Shown: positions 20,975 through 38,797 of the stretch, one piece after another
How positions within the stretch are numbered: the stretch's first letter is position 1
Layout: each line of letters starts with the position of its first letter
Assembly: GCA_016630955.3 (NCBI GenBank)
Contig: WOCF03000021.1
Span: 1-64,000, forward strand
DNA length: 64,000 nucleotides
Direction of reading: 5' to 3'
From: Didymella arachidicola
Taxonomy: Eukaryota > Ascomycota > Dothideomycetes > Pleosporales > Didymellaceae
Notes under the pieces: model-generated
Seen by the model: the letters and a program-made list of their open reading frames with translations, nothing else
Told to the model about the DNA's origin: nothing
Databases searched by the model: none
Position numbers and translations under genes: made by a program

Positions 20975-22655
20975 ATTATTCCCGGGCTAGTTCCCCAACC
21001 CGAACCGTATTTCGACTTAACACCAATTAGAGTCACGCATACGAAGATGTATCTGCCAAAAGATCTAAACCTGTATATTTAGACTATCCATCCGCAGCCA
21101 CCAAACTTATTGCACATACTCCTTTCAGCGCCTGACGAGTGGTTAGTACCTATCTGAGATAAAATTCACCGTGATGTGATTACTCACGATTACTAGTAAT
21201 TCCTTTTTCATGCAGTCGAATTTCAGACTACAATCCATACTTTATCCTATTTTAGGGGATTAGCTCCAATTCGCATTATTGCATCCCTTTGTAAAGGCAC
21301 ATGTGGCACGTCTATAGCCCACAATATTAAGGCCATGATGACTTGTCTTAGTCCCTATTATCACATCCAATTGTAAGCGGAGAACTGCTTTATACTAGTA
21401 AATAAAGCAAGGGTTTACGTTAATTTAATGGACCTAACCAAATCTCACGACATTAACTGAAGACAGCCATGCAACGCATGTGGTCTAGAAATAGCTCATT
21501 TCTTTGGAATATTTACCAAAACTGTATTCTATTTTGTAGATCATTCAAATTGTGGTAAGGTTATTCGAGGATCATCGAATTAAATAACATACTTCACTAC
21601 TGGTTTCAGAAACGGTCTAATGATTTCAGTTCCTGCGTTGCCACATTACTCTTGAGGTGGAGTGCTTCCACTTTCATTTATAGTTCGACATAAAGCCAAC
21701 CTATGGCACTCATCATTATCTGCCCAGGCTACGGGGGTATCTAATCCTCTTCACTCTCTGAGCCTTCGTCCCTCAACGTCAGTTATAGTATTTTATGCCT
21801 TTTTGCACGATCCCGTGCTGCATAAATACATGTACATAGAGGTTTGCCTTCGCCTTTATCAGTCCTATTAGTATTAGCAAATTTCATCTTTCCACCAATA
21901 ATTCTGACATATTCCTCTCACATATCAAACTCAAGTGTAACAGGTACTTATCTAAGCCTTTGTACACCGTCTAGGTACCCTATATACCTGTTAAAGATGA
22001 ATAACACTCGTCTCCCTTGTCTTACCGCGACTGCTGGCACAAGATTTGGTCGAGACCTATGGATATAAAGTTTTCATAATAAGCTTTATCCAGAATTTTA
22101 TAAGACATAGTCAAGCAAGTTAATAAACTTATTATATTAACTCTCATTCCTGCAAGTTGCTGGTTCAGCCGTTAGGCCATTGACCAAAATTCCTCACTGC
22201 TGTACTACACGCACTGGGGTTTTTTCAGACCCAGTGTGGTCAATAGACCTCTCAGTCCTGACTACGGACACAAGCTAAGTATGCCATTACCATACTTACT
22301 ACTTATCCGATGGTTATTAATAATCAACTAGAAGCGAAATACTCTTTCTTTTGAACAGTTATTATTGTTATAATTAACTTAACTTTATTTATACAAAATC
22401 TAATGGAAGCCAATTATTTCTAGTATAAAACAAATAATAGTAATACTATTATTTAATAAAGAATAACAAATTGTTTCTATAAGGGATTTATTTTGCCTTA
22501 CTTCTAGGTAGCCATAATACCAATTACTCACCTGTACACCACTTCAATATAGACAATTTAAGATAAAATTAAAATATTGACGTTCGATTAGCATGTGTCA
22601 AGCATTTGCATAGCGTTCACTCAGAGCCATCATCAAACTCAAATAAAAAGTATAA
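20975..22655 (-). rRNA. rns: Small subunit ribosomal RNA
   Basis: 16S-like landmarks appear in order on the minus strand. The 5' domain has TGGCTCTGAGTGAACGCT near 22630. CAGCAGTGAGGAATTTTGGTC is near 22195. The 530 loop, GTGCCAGCAGTCGCGG, is near 22030. GGATTAGATACCCC is near 21735. GGAATTACTAGTAATCGTGA is near 21190, and the decoding region with GTTAAGTCG is near 21010. No intron seen. The exact ends are estimates. Confidence 0.94.
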
Positions 22656-22788
22656 AATTTATTTATTACTTTTTTTTTCTTTTTTTTTCTCTTTTTTCAT
22701 TTTTTTAAAGTCTTTTTTTATCTCTAATCACTAAAACCTGTAAAATTTATTTATCTTTTATTAGTTAAAGTTATTTTCCTCTACCCAT

Positions 22789-22863
22789 TGATTCTTATCT
22801 AAGATTCGAACTTAGATTCAGATATTAGAAGTATCTTGTTCTACCATTAAACTAATAAGAATC
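22789..22863 (-). tRNA. trnR: tRNA-Arg (UCU)
   Basis: Perfect acceptor GATTCTT/AAGAATC. Anticodon stem AGATA/TATCT with loop CTTCTAA. It is the first minus-strand gene at the divergent strand switch. Confidence 0.94.
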
Positions 22864-23986
22864 TTTTATAGTAGTTATCTCTATACCCTTTATAAAATAT
22901 AAATCGTAAAGGGTTTATCTTCCACACAATTTTTCATACAGACTTGTTTTCTACATATTATACCCAATACATTACTACTAAGTTCTATACAGATAGAGGA
23001 AAACAAAATTTTCATTTTCCATTATTAATATTTGGTTATACCCAATACATTACTACTAAGTTCTATATAGGTCATATCTTTTCAAACGTATATATCCAAT
23101 AACAAAGAAATATGGCTTAACTATTTAGCTTAAGCCTATGTAAGATTATATAGCTAATAATTAACTACGTCTATTACACAGTTAATTTGTATAATTATAG
23201 TTAAAAAATGTTTTTTTTTACTTTTTTTATAGCTAGCATAAGATTATACCCATTACATTACTAATAAATGATATATAGCTTGACTATTGCTAATCTTTTA
23301 TAACGAATAATTCACTTTTATAACGAATAATTCACTTTTATAACGAATAATTCACTTTTAACGAATATATCACTCTATAGTTTAACCATTTTAAAGCTTA
23401 TATAGAAAGTAATTAACTACATTTAATACATTACTTGTATACTTCTATAATGTACTTTACTTTTACTATGTACTAATGTATTTTTATGATACTACTATAT
23501 TTTTATAATGTACTAGTAGGGGTTACTACTATATTTTTATAGTGTACTGCTGTGCTTTCCAAGGCTTTACACTTTTTAGAATACACTATGTTTTTTAGGA
23601 TTAGTCTGCTTTTTTATATAGCTTTTTAAGAAAATAACTATTTTTTAATCTATTTTCTTTTATCTTTGCCCCCCCCCCCCCGACAAGTATACTGTTTTTA
23701 AGGGTTTTTCTAATTATTTAGGTTTATCTTTTCTTTTTTTTAATAGTATTCTCTTATTTTTGTATCGTTCTAATACATTACATAGAGAATAGCTACCATA
23801 TATATACATAGAATATTGTATGTAAGGGTAGCAATTATTTAGTTCTATACAAAATATTGGTAGGGAATCGCTAGTAAGTAGTTAGATAAAAACCCTATCA
23901 GAGCTAAAAAAACGTATTTTATTATTCAGTCTTAATTCAGAGCTGTCCTTAAAAAAAACGTGTTGTGAAATTATATTTATATACAT
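22864..23986. promoter_or_regulatory. Divergent spacer between trnR/rns (-) and cox3 (+)
   Basis: About 1.1 kb without a gene, between the two divergent transcription units, and so the most likely place for promoters or a replication start. This is inference. It contains a 36-base phrase twice (22957-22996 and 23038-23074), beginning TTATACCCAATACATTACT, a 20-base tandem repeat at 23299-23358 and a run of eleven C at about 23675. I cannot assign a specific promoter. Confidence 0.45.
23299..23358. repeat. 20-base tandem repeat, three units
   Basis: Three exact units of TAACGAATAATTCACTTTTA, followed by a partial diverged unit. Confidence 0.85.
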
Positions 23987-25994
23987 ATGTTACAATTAAA
24001 TAGAAGTAATTTTCAAGCACATCCTTTTCATTTAGTATCTCCTTCTCCATGACCTTTATATACATCTATTAGTTTATTAAGTCTTACTACATCTGCTGCT
24101 TTATCTTTCCATGGATTTGCTTTTGCAGAATACAACCTAATGATGAGCCTAATGTCAGTAATTCTTGCTATGGCATTCTGATGAAGAGATGTAATAGCAG
24201 AGGGTAAACTAAACCTAAATAAAAAAAAATACTGTGTTTTTTGTTTATTATGTGCCCTCTTTAAATTTTACTATGTGCTGGAACTTTCTATATAAAATAT
24301 TTTCTATTAGAATAATCAGCAGGAAACCAAAAGATAAAATATCTTAAGAGGATCCTCAGAGACTACATGTAAAAACCTTATAAAGAAAATACATATTTAT
24401 AAGGTATGATATAGTCCAATCAATATATGCTATGTAATATTCATATATATAATGTAATTTTTATATATATAATATTATTTTGATAGAGATATATTGTATA
24501 ATTTTGATATATTGTATAATTAGGGATATATTGTATAATTTGGATATATTGTATAATTTGGGGTATATTGTATAATTGGGATATATTGTATAATTTAGAT
24601 ATATTGTATAATTTGAATATATTGTATAATTTGGATATATTTTATGTTTTTGAAATATTTTATATTTTATATATAGATATATCTTATATATAGGGGGACA
24701 CCGGTTTGAAAAAGTAAATGCGGGTTAAACCTAACTTTTTATATTATATGTTAAAAGCACTTGTGCTTGTAAAAGCACATGTTCTTGTAAAAGGATTATA
24801 TTGAGAGGAACAAATATTAGATTTGTATATAGCTATCTTCAAATTTAACCCTTATGAGTGACAGTACATGCTTTGTTTTTTTTATACTTAGCCTTCTACT
24901 TCCCCCCCCCCTTAGAACTTTATAATGCTTATACATCAAAGTTAAAATTCAACGACATATATAGGTCATCACACCTTAGCTGTGCAAAGAGGATTAAACC
25001 TTGGTGTTGCTTTATTTATAGTATCTGAAGCTTTATTTTTCTTAGCTATATTTTGAGCATTTTTCCATAGTGCCCTTTCTCCTACAGTAGAATTAGGGGC
25101 TATGTGACCTCCTATGGGAATAGAATCTATTGATCCTTTTGAATTACCACTAATTAATACAGTTCTTTTACTTGCTTCAGGATTTACTGTTACATATGCA
25201 CACCATTTTTTAATTAACGGACAAAGAGGTAAAGCTTTATACGGTTTATTATATACTATTATACTAGCAACTATCTTTACAGCATTACAAGGTGTAGAAT
25301 ATTCAGTATCATCATTCACTATCTCAGATGGAGCTTTTGGATCATGTTTTTACTTTGGAACAGGGTTAATCTAAGCCCCTATTAATAAGATTAAGAATTT
25401 AAAAAAGAATAAAATGCTTATATAGACATTATAAGAAAAAGAATCTTTTTTTTTAAGGGTTATATACACATTTTACCTAATAAGCAGCTAAATCGGTTTA
25501 TTTATATTTGAATCGAATAGTTGACAATTTGATAAAATGTTATTAACTAGCTAAATTGTTAATAGAAAACAGGGTAAATTGCATAGAATTCCTAGTTTGA
25601 TAAAAAGGACAATATGCAGCCAATAATAAAACAATAGAATTTTTACAACCCTACTATAAAAAAGTTTTATAAAGGTTCAACGACTAAATAAAGTTCTTTT
25701 AAAAGAGTTTTTAAAACCCCTGCCCTTTACTAGATTTCTAAGTAAAATTGATGACATAGTCTAAACCATTTAATAATAAATGATATAAAGGATATAATGC
25801 CTTTAATTTATATTGTCCATGGATTACATGTTATGATAGGTACAGCTTTCTTAGCTGTAGGTTTATGACGTGTATTAGCTTACCATTTAACAAATAACCA
25901 TCATTTAGGATTAGAAGCTGGAATACTTTACTGACATTTTGTTGATGTTGTATGATTATTCTTATTTGTATCTATATATTATTGAGGATCCTAA
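23987..25994 (+). CDS. cox3: Cytochrome c oxidase subunit 3 (three exons)
   Basis: Core membrane subunit of complex IV. Exons are 23987-24205, 24955-25366 and 25816-25994. Joins follow the group I rule (T before, G at the intron end) and keep frame. The protein runs from [17 protein letters not shown] through WWRDVIAEG/TYIGHHT and [18 protein letters not shown] to a normal C-terminus ending IYYWGS. Trp is coded by TGA at several conserved positions. nad2 follows after a 134-base spacer. The last 108 bases plus the spacer are copied in inverted orientation beside nad4. Confidence 0.96.
24206..24954 (+). mobile_element. cox3 group I intron 1 (no ORF)
   Basis: Core segments are visible: TGCTGGAACT-like P, AATCAGCAGGAAACC (Q), CTCAGAGACTACATG (R) and GATATAGTCC (S). 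No endonuclease reading frame. An AT-rich tandem repeat of about 17 bases, with units like GATATATTGTATAATTTG, fills 24480-24650. Confidence 0.85.
24480..24650 (+). repeat. 17-base AT tandem repeat inside cox3 intron 1
   Basis: About nine imperfect units of ATATATTGTATAATTTG. It probably loops out of the folded intron. Confidence 0.8.
25367..25815 (+). mobile_element. cox3 group I intron 2 (no ORF)
   Basis: 449 bases between FGTG and FHGLH codons. Group I-like core elements GGTTCAACGACTAAA and GACATAGTCTAAAC are present. No endonuclease frame. Confidence 0.8.
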
Positions 25995-26329
25995 CGTTAA
26001 GTAGCTATCTTTATTGTTTTTTTTTTTACCCTTTCCCTAGCCTCCCTCCCCTTTAAAAAGAATAGATATAGGGTAACTACTAGTCTTTTCCAAGAGTGGT
26101 AGCGAGAGTTATCTCTCTCTATTCTTACATGGTTATAACTTCATTAATCTTTTTACTTTTATCTAATTCAATTACATTAAGACGAGATAAATCTATTTTA
26201 TATTCAAGAGCGACAATTACGATTTTACTTATTTCTTCTTTTATTGCCTATGATAACTTATTTTTCCTATTTTTAAACAAAGGAATAGGTATTTTTTCAG
26301 GACTTTTTACTACAACAGCTACTACTACT
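25887..26329 (+). repeat. 443-base repeat arm: cox3 3' end to nad2 5' end
   Basis: Original copy of the inverted repeat found at 4959-5402 and 55597-56039. A shorter, diverged direct copy is at 45252-45570. Confidence 0.9.
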
Positions 26330-27850
26330 GTTTTCCATATCTTTATTTTTTTAATTAGCAGTGTTATACTTTTATTAAGTTCATTTTATCCTAGAAAAGT
26401 TTGATTAAGAGAACACAGCTCAGCTGATAGGCTTTTATTTACAAGATTAATTTATTACAGAACTATTATTGTTAACAAAATGGGAGAACAATTTAAAATT
26501 ATTGAGTATTCTCTAATCATTTTATTTATTGTTACCGGAAGTGTTTTCTTAATATCTACGAGCGATCTAGTATCTATATTTTTATCGATTGAACTACAAA
26601 GTTATGGATTGTACTTACTTTCTACTATTTACAGAGATTCAGAACCAGCTACTTCAGGAGGACTTATGTATTTCTTATTAGGAGGGCTATCTTCTTGTTT
26701 TATCTTACTAGGTACAGCTTTACTTTACGCAAATTCAGGTACTACAAACTTAGACAGTTTATATATAATTAATAGTATATCTAACGCAAGTAAAGATAAC
26801 CTTACAACTCTTGTTTACTGATATAAATCTTACTATATACACATAAGTTTACTTTTCATGGCGGTAGGGTTCTTATTCAAAGTATCTGCTGCACCATTTC
26901 ATTTTTGAAGTCCGGACGTTTATGACGCAATTCCTACTATTGTTACAACTTTTGTAGCGATAATCGCCAAAATTTCTATCTTTATTTTCTTACTAGAGTT
27001 AGTTCACTATACAAGTAAATCAATGGTTGATGTAGAGTTTTCTTGAACAACAACCTTATTATTTAGTTCTCTTTTATCCTTAGTTATAGGAACTGTTGTA
27101 GGGTTAACACAGTCTAGAATTAAAAGACTTTTTGCATTTAGTACAATTTCACACGTTGGGTTTATTCTATTAGGACTAAGTATACACACAGTAGAATCAA
27201 CACAAGCCTTTATGTTCTACTTAATCCAATACTCTATATCAAACTTAAATGCGTTTATCTTGCTTATTACTATTGGTTACTCTTTATATTGTTATGTTTA
27301 TAATACTGAATCTGCTAGTGAAAAAGAAAAAAGTGAAGAAATTAATAACAATCTATATGATGTAAATAATTCACCTATTCAACTAATTGACCAGTTAAAA
27401 GGGTTATATTATATTAACCCTATACTAAGCTTAAGCTTAGCGATAACTCTATTTTCTTTTGCGGGAATACCACCATTAATAGGATTTTTTGGTAAACAGA
27501 TGATTTTAAGTGCAGCTATTGATAACGGTTACATCTTTATGTCACTTGTTGCGATTTTAACAAGTGTTATAAGTGCGGTTTACTATTTAGCCATTATAAA
27601 ACAAATCTTTTTTGACAAACCAGACTACAAGATAAACAATGAATTAATAAATTTACATGCAGAAGGGATAATTGCAGAAAAAAGCACGATTACTACCAAA
27701 GTTTCTATAACAATAAACAATATTGTTTTATCAAGCTCATTAAGTTTATCTATTTCTATAATAACACTTGTAGTAGCATTGTTTATTTTTATACCTGAAG
27801 AATTATTAAATCTAGCTAATATACTAGCATTAATACTTTTTAACATATAA
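26129..27850 (+). CDS. nad2: NADH dehydrogenase subunit 2
   Basis: Complex I proton-pumping subunit. Read with table 4, the frame is open for 573 codons from ATG 26129 (an upstream GTG at 26096 is also in frame). It contains ND2 hallmarks: [37 protein letters not shown], and [16 protein letters not shown]. Four in-frame TGA codons fall at conserved Trp positions. The stop TAA is followed immediately by the nad3 ATG, as in most Pezizomycotina, so the two are probably co-transcribed. Its 5' end is the source of two chimeric fragments elsewhere. Confidence 0.96.
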
Positions 27851-28297
27851 ATGACAAGTACTACTTTTTTTATTATCTTTATCCCTATATTAGCTATTTT
27901 ATTATTAACCATAAATTTAATTCTAGCCCCTCATAACCCTTACCAAGAAAAAGATAGTACTTTTGAATGTGGGTTCCACTCCTTTTTAGGACAAAATAGA
28001 ACACAATTCAGTGTATCTTTTTTTATCTTTGCGCTTTTATTTCTTCTATTTGACCTAGAAATCCTATTGGTGTTCCCCTATAGTGTAAGTACATATACTA
28101 ATGACAGTTACGGATTATCCGTAATGATGGCCTTTTTTGTACTATTGACTTTAGGGTTTGTGTTTGAACTAGGTAAAAACGCGTTAACAATTGATAGTAG
28201 ACAGACTTCTAATTATGGAAAGGTGGATAGTTCTGAGTATCATGCCTTTTTAACTTCTTCGTCTGCTATTAAAGCAGGAACTGATATAAAGTATTAA
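27851..28297 (+). CDS. nad3: NADH dehydrogenase subunit 3
   Basis: Small membrane subunit of complex I, 148 residues. Shows LAPHNPYQEKDSTFECGF, with the conserved loop Cys, and LLFDLEILLVFPY. It abuts nad2. The C-terminus after FELGKNALTIDSRQ is about ten to twenty residues longer than I expect for the family. A charged reading frame continues directly behind it in another frame. Confidence 0.97.
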   Translation: MTSTTFFIIFIPILAILLLTINLILAPHNPYQEKDSTFECGFHSFLGQNRTQFSVSFFIFALLFLLFDLEILLVFPYSVSTYTNDSYGLSVMMAFFVLLTLGFVFELGKNALTIDSRQTSNYGKVDSSEYHAFLTSSSAIKAGTDIKY

Positions 28298-28644
28298 CAG
28301 ATATTATATTAGTAATAGGAGGTCATTTATCTGAATTAAGCGGTTACATAACTAAATTTAATAATACTGTTACTGAAAATGGAATTAACGTAATTACAGA
28401 TAGTGAGGGTAATTTGGATATGGATGTTCCTGCTAATATGACAAAGGAAGTAGGAAAACAAGTTTCTCTTAAAATTAATATTATTGATAGTTTAATCAGA
28501 ACACGTGCGTCTGATATTAGTGAGTTGATTGATAAAGGACTTTCATTACAAAATAAGATTAATTCGGTAGATCCCTTTTACAAGTCTGAAATATTAAGTA
28601 AAGTAAGTGAATTTGAAAAGTTAAACAGCATTTACAAACACTAA
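28273..28644 (+). CDS. Hypothetical charged reading frame overlapping the nad3 end
   Basis: Open in a different frame from nad3, beginning inside its last codons and ending at 28644. It has no ATG until 28414 (76 codons from there). The product is charged and helix-rich (SLKINIIDSLIRTRASDIS, ILSKVSEFEKL), with no recognised domain. A single-base shift near 28280 would fuse it to nad3. It resembles in style the tails of nad4 and nad5 and the frames behind cox2 and cob, but I see no clear sequence match. Function unknown. Confidence 0.45.
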
Positions 28645-28876
28645 AATTTGTTCTCACTATATTTTATTATTACTACAATATTAGACAAATGTAATTTTTC
28701 CGAAGCAGTTGAACCTGTTTAACTGTTTATTTTTACTGCTATAACAAAAAGTGTTTTTAGTGCTTATAAGACTTATATTTACTTATATAGAGAAAATTAA
28801 AAGGGAGATAAATCTTTTACCTGTTATTCTCACTGAAAAATGTTTCAAGAGCCATATATCTCCTCTAAAAAAAAAG

Positions 28877-28948
28877 GGGGTATGTTGCATAGGGCTATGC
28901 ATTTTGATTGCAGATCATAAATATAAGGTTCAACTCCTTCGTATCCCT
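28877..28948 (+). tRNA. trnC: tRNA-Cys (GCA)
   Basis: Acceptor GGGGTAT/GTATCCC, D-stem GCAT/ATGC, anticodon loop TTGCAGA, T-loop TTCAACT. The anticodon stem has a mismatch. It is the only tRNA on the plus strand, which makes it an outlier. Confidence 0.8.
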
Positions 28949-29642
28949 TTCTTCGCAATAATAATCATATTACTTCAGTAAAATATTTTACGTTAAGTAG
29001 ATACAATTGACTAAAATCGGTCAATGGATAAAGTGTATATATAGCCTGTCTGTATTCCCTATACTCCACACTATTCGCCATAATTAAGCTATTTTTTTTT
29101 TGCTTAAGAAAAAAAAACAATAATGAACTGTGACAATAGAAAAATGTATAAAGGGAAAACGTGCAAGAAATAATTGTTTCTTCTAGAAACACCTTTACTG
29201 GGGCTCTCGTTACTAAGAAAGTTATACGGCCTTTCTTTTTTTTTAATTTTTCTAAAACTTTTAACTGAGCATAAAAAAGAAAAAAAAGAAAAAAGAAAGA
29301 AAAAAGAAAAAAGAAAAAAGAAAAAAAAAAAGAAAAAAGAAAAAAAAATAAATATAGTAAAAAATGATAACCGATCTTTCTTTAAAGCATAGAATAGATA
29401 AAAATTTATAAGAATCCAAAAGAAATAAAATGAGTTTTAATAGAAAAGTTGAATAAATTTATAAAATAACTAAGTACTATTAATAACAATAAGCATTTTA
29501 TATTTTTTTGTGTGATTTGCACCACCTGTAGTAAAATGAACTTTTTTTTACTATATTTCTTCTTTTTAAGAATTATACAACTACAGGATTTCTGTAGAAA
29601 AGTGTGACCTCTTCTAATCCTATTACCTTTTCTAAAAGCAAA
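28949..29642. other. cox1 upstream spacer
   Basis: No gene found. It includes an inverted match (about 29185-29235) to 7635-7680 and an almost pure A/G tract at 29270-29350. Confidence 0.55.
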
Positions 29643-29690
29643 ATGATAATATCTGAAAGTGATAGTGATGGTAGGTACAACGATCTAACA

Positions 29691-35826
<6,136 letters not shown>

Positions 35827-36609
35827 ACAATCTTATCTTCTATTTTTGCCGCAATTAGCACTTTATTTGCTGTTTGTAGCGAATTCGCGTGTGATGCACC
35901 TAGAGCGTGAGGATTATACTTCCAAGATAGTGCTAGTCCACAAATGGAAGCCTTAATCGAATTACATGATAACATTATGTATTACTTAGTTGCTATTTTA
36001 TTTAGTGTTGGTTGAATACAAGGAGCTATTATCAAAAATTTTGATAGCGCAAAGTCACCTATAAGTAATAAATATCTTAACCACGGTACATTAATAGAAT
36101 TAATTTGAACAATTACACCTGCTCTAATTTTAGTATTAATTGCTTTCCCTTCTTTCAAATTATTATACTTAATGGATGAAGTTACTGATCCTTCATTATC
36201 TGTATTAGCAGAGGGTCACCAATGATACTGAAGTTACGAGTACCCAGATTTCTTAAATAGTGATGGAGATTTTGTAGAATTTGATTCTTACTTAGTACCT
36301 GAATCTGACTTAGAAGAAGGGGCTTTAAGAATGTTAGAAGTAGATAATAGAGTTATTCTTCCTGAAATTACACACACTAGATTTATTCTTACTGCTGCTG
36401 ATGTAATCCATTCATTCGCTATACCAGCATTAGGTGTTAAGTGTGATGCTTACCCAGGTAGATTAAATCAATTCTCAGTTTTGATAAACAGGTTAGGAAC
36501 TTTTTATGGTCAGTGTTCAGAAATATGTGGTATATTACACAGCTCTATGCCAATTGTTGTAGAATCTGTATCACTGGAAAAATTCTTATCATGACTTCAA
36601 GAACAATAG
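35827..36609 (+). CDS. cox2: Cytochrome c oxidase subunit 2, fused behind cox1
   Basis: Copper-A subunit of complex IV. About 260 residues, reading without interruption from the end of cox1 to TAG at 36607. It has [20 protein letters not shown], two membrane helices, AEGHQWYWSYEYPDF and the copper-A site YGQCSEICG followed by H and M. No start codon exists between the cox1 end and the well-conserved core (the first Met is the internal one at 35944). Cox2 is therefore expected to be made as a Cox1-Cox2 polyprotein and cleaved. Fungal Cox2 normally loses a short leader, which could provide the cleavage site (inference). Confidence 0.95.
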
Positions 36610-36728
36610 TAATTAGAAAAATGCTTATCATGATTTCAAGAAGAATAGTGATTAGAAAAATGCATATAATGGTTTCAATAACCATACTAATCAGCAAAAT
36701 TTGGATCATTACTTCCAGAAAAATCCTA
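36577..36728 (+). repeat. 39-base tandem repeat from the cox2 3' end
   Basis: Unit 1 (36577-36615) is the end of cox2 including its stop. Units 2 (36616-36654), 3 (36655-36693) and a partial fourth follow with increasing divergence. Confidence 0.85.
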
Positions 36729-36797
36729 GAACTTTTCTATCTTATGATTACCAAAAATATAAAAGAACCCAGCTGTAGCCAGTCTTTACAAAGTGCT

Positions 36798-37754
36798 ATG
36801 TTTACTATTAACAAAACATTTAAAGTTGGTTTAATTAGTAGCTTTATTACTGCAATTATTGGTTATGCAATTAGGTTACTTTTCTTCCACTATCTGGAAT
36901 TCGATATTTTTACTAATTTAGATAACTGAAAAAGTTTGGCTTACTTTTGTAGTTTAGGTGGGATTCGTTTTGTGATAAATGAGTGATTTAAAAACATTTT
37001 CCTTACGTCTCCGGCTATTAGTGGACCTGGTGGTCCTATGTTTCTTCCTAGCAATACCAGTGCAGCAACTACTTTTTCTATGTCTAATCCTAGAGATGGA
37101 GGTTCCGTTTCTAAGGCTGAAGGTTCCGTTTCTAAGGCTGAAGGTTCCGTTTCTAAAACGAAGGGTTCCGAAATAGAAGCTGCTAAAGCTAAGTATTCTA
37201 AATCTAGTTCTTACAAAATAAGGAAACTTATTCCTATGGACCATCCTCCTAAAGAGTTGGTACAAGAACTATCGGAACTAAAAAAATCTTCGGATGTGTA
37301 CCACGACATAGAAAATAGGTACTATGCCAAAATGCTACTTCCTTTCGTAGATTTTATCAAACTTTACGATACACACCTTAGTGTACAGGATAGAGAGAGG
37401 TTAGTTGAATTAATACATGCTGAGGTCGATTCTAAAGCAGAAGTGTCAAATTCACATGATTATTGAAAAGCGAAGCGTAAATATAATAATGATTATTACA
37501 AGAAAAGCAACGAAATGTTTCAAATTTTTGAGACCAATTCAAAAGCAATTCAGGAAAAATTAGGGGGTAAAAAAGATATAAAAAGTGAATATTTTAGAAA
37601 AGATTTACAGCACGTAAAAAAAATTCATAGTGATATCCATAAACAGAAAGAAGTAATTATAAAAAAAGAACTGGGTAAATCTCGTAATACCGACAAACTA
37701 CTTGAACAAAATGGTATATCTATACATTCTCTAATTAATAAAATTGTAAAATAG
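36798..37754 (+). CDS. Hypothetical membrane-anchored charged protein behind cox2
   Basis: With TGA as Trp, one frame is open from within the cox2 3' end to the TAG at 37752. The first suitable ATG after the repeat region is 36798, giving 318 residues. It has one N-terminal hydrophobic segment (VGLISSFITAIIGYAIRLLF), a short second one, then SGPGGPMFLPSNTSAATTFS. Next come 3.4 copies of a seven-residue repeat (GSVSKAE, 37100-37170) and a long Lys/Glu-rich helical region. No catalytic motif recognised. The standard code would split it in three. Position behind cox2 suggests co-transcription. Confidence 0.6.
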
Positions 37755-37794
37755 AACTTTTTAAAATGGTGTTTACACAATTTTACGACCACTA

Positions 37795-37960
37795 TTTTTA
37801 TAATTTGTGCTTTTTTAATCATTTATAGACCGTGCCTTTTTTTTAATCATTTATAGACCGTGCCTTTTTTTTTAAGTATATATAGACCGTGTTTTTTTTA
37901 GTATTTATAATATTTTATTTTTTTTTTATAATTTATAGACCGTGCCAAGACAATATAAAT
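37795..37960 (+). repeat. Poly-T plus ATTTATAGACCGTGCC tandem repeat
   Basis: Four units of variable length, each made of a T-run, a short AT stretch and the phrase TTTATAGACCGTG. Confidence 0.8.
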
Positions 37961-38377
37961 CCTTTTACCGAGTTACTTGGAAAAGCTTGGAACCTAGGCT
38001 ATTATAATATTAATAAATTACCTAATACTACCGTAATGGGTTTATATCTAAGTCTATACCGAAAGACTTAAAATCCTCTAACTGAAATAGAAATTTCCAA
38101 TTTAGTTAGAGACCTAAAAGCTAGAAAAGACGTGTTATATACGGCTAGAAATAACCTAAACAATACATCTAGAACTTTTTGTTTCGAGGATTTAAAATTT
38201 CATCTTGTGGATTGTAAGCTGGTTATCGATCTGGATGACAACATCCAAAATTATTCAGCTGTTAGCAGGCTAGAAAATATTTATATGAATTTGGGTAAGT
38301 ATGGGATTAGATTTGATACAAGAAATCTTAATGCACTAATTATACGCCTAGAAACTTACTTAAACAGGCATAATTAA
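37950..38377 (+). pseudogene. Broken hypothetical reading frame before cob
   Basis: One frame reads as ordinary protein on both sides of an in-frame TAA at about 38069: INPFTELLGKAWNLGYYNIN before it and NPLTEIEISNLVRDLKARKD after it, ending at 38377. The 3' part from ATG 38132 is 81 codons. No family recognised. It looks like a decayed charged ORF of the same general style as the one behind cox2. Confidence 0.45.
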
Positions 38378-38797
38378 AGACTTTAAAAATTTGGAATTGT
38401 TCTTTCATTTCGTTGACAATAATATTTTTCTAATAGATGATTTTCCAATAAAATCGCGATTATTTTATAAATTTCTACGGCAACTTTAATAGAATAGGTA
38501 TTATTTAATAAATTTTTTATGCCAACTTCTAAAATTCGGATCATCATTTTATTGAACCAAAAAAAAATGTATAGTAATTAATAGTAGCGTATAATAAGAT
38601 ATAGCTTGTATACCGCAATTTTTTTAATGAAAAAATTAAAACTCATAATTTAACCAATAAGAATAAAAAGAAATATTTTTAGTTTACCTATCTAAGATCA
38701 CTTCACTTTAGTAGCCCATTGGCAAAAACTTGAATAGCTAACGGTACTGTAAACACTTTAATAAATAAAAAAATAATAAAAATAAAAAATAAAAGAA
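38378..38797. other. cob upstream spacer
   Basis: AT-rich, no gene or strong repeat seen. Probably the cob leader. Confidence 0.5.

Noticed and set aside
21662..22068. Open frames across rns
   Set aside because: They are chance frames on the strand opposite the small rRNA.
24969..25319. Open frame on the minus strand opposite cox3 exon 2
   Set aside because: It is a shadow of the cox3 coding sequence.
29270..29392. Lys/Glu-rich open frame in the A/G tract before cox1
   Set aside because: It is encoded by a simple A/G repeat, so the amino-acid pattern follows from low complexity.
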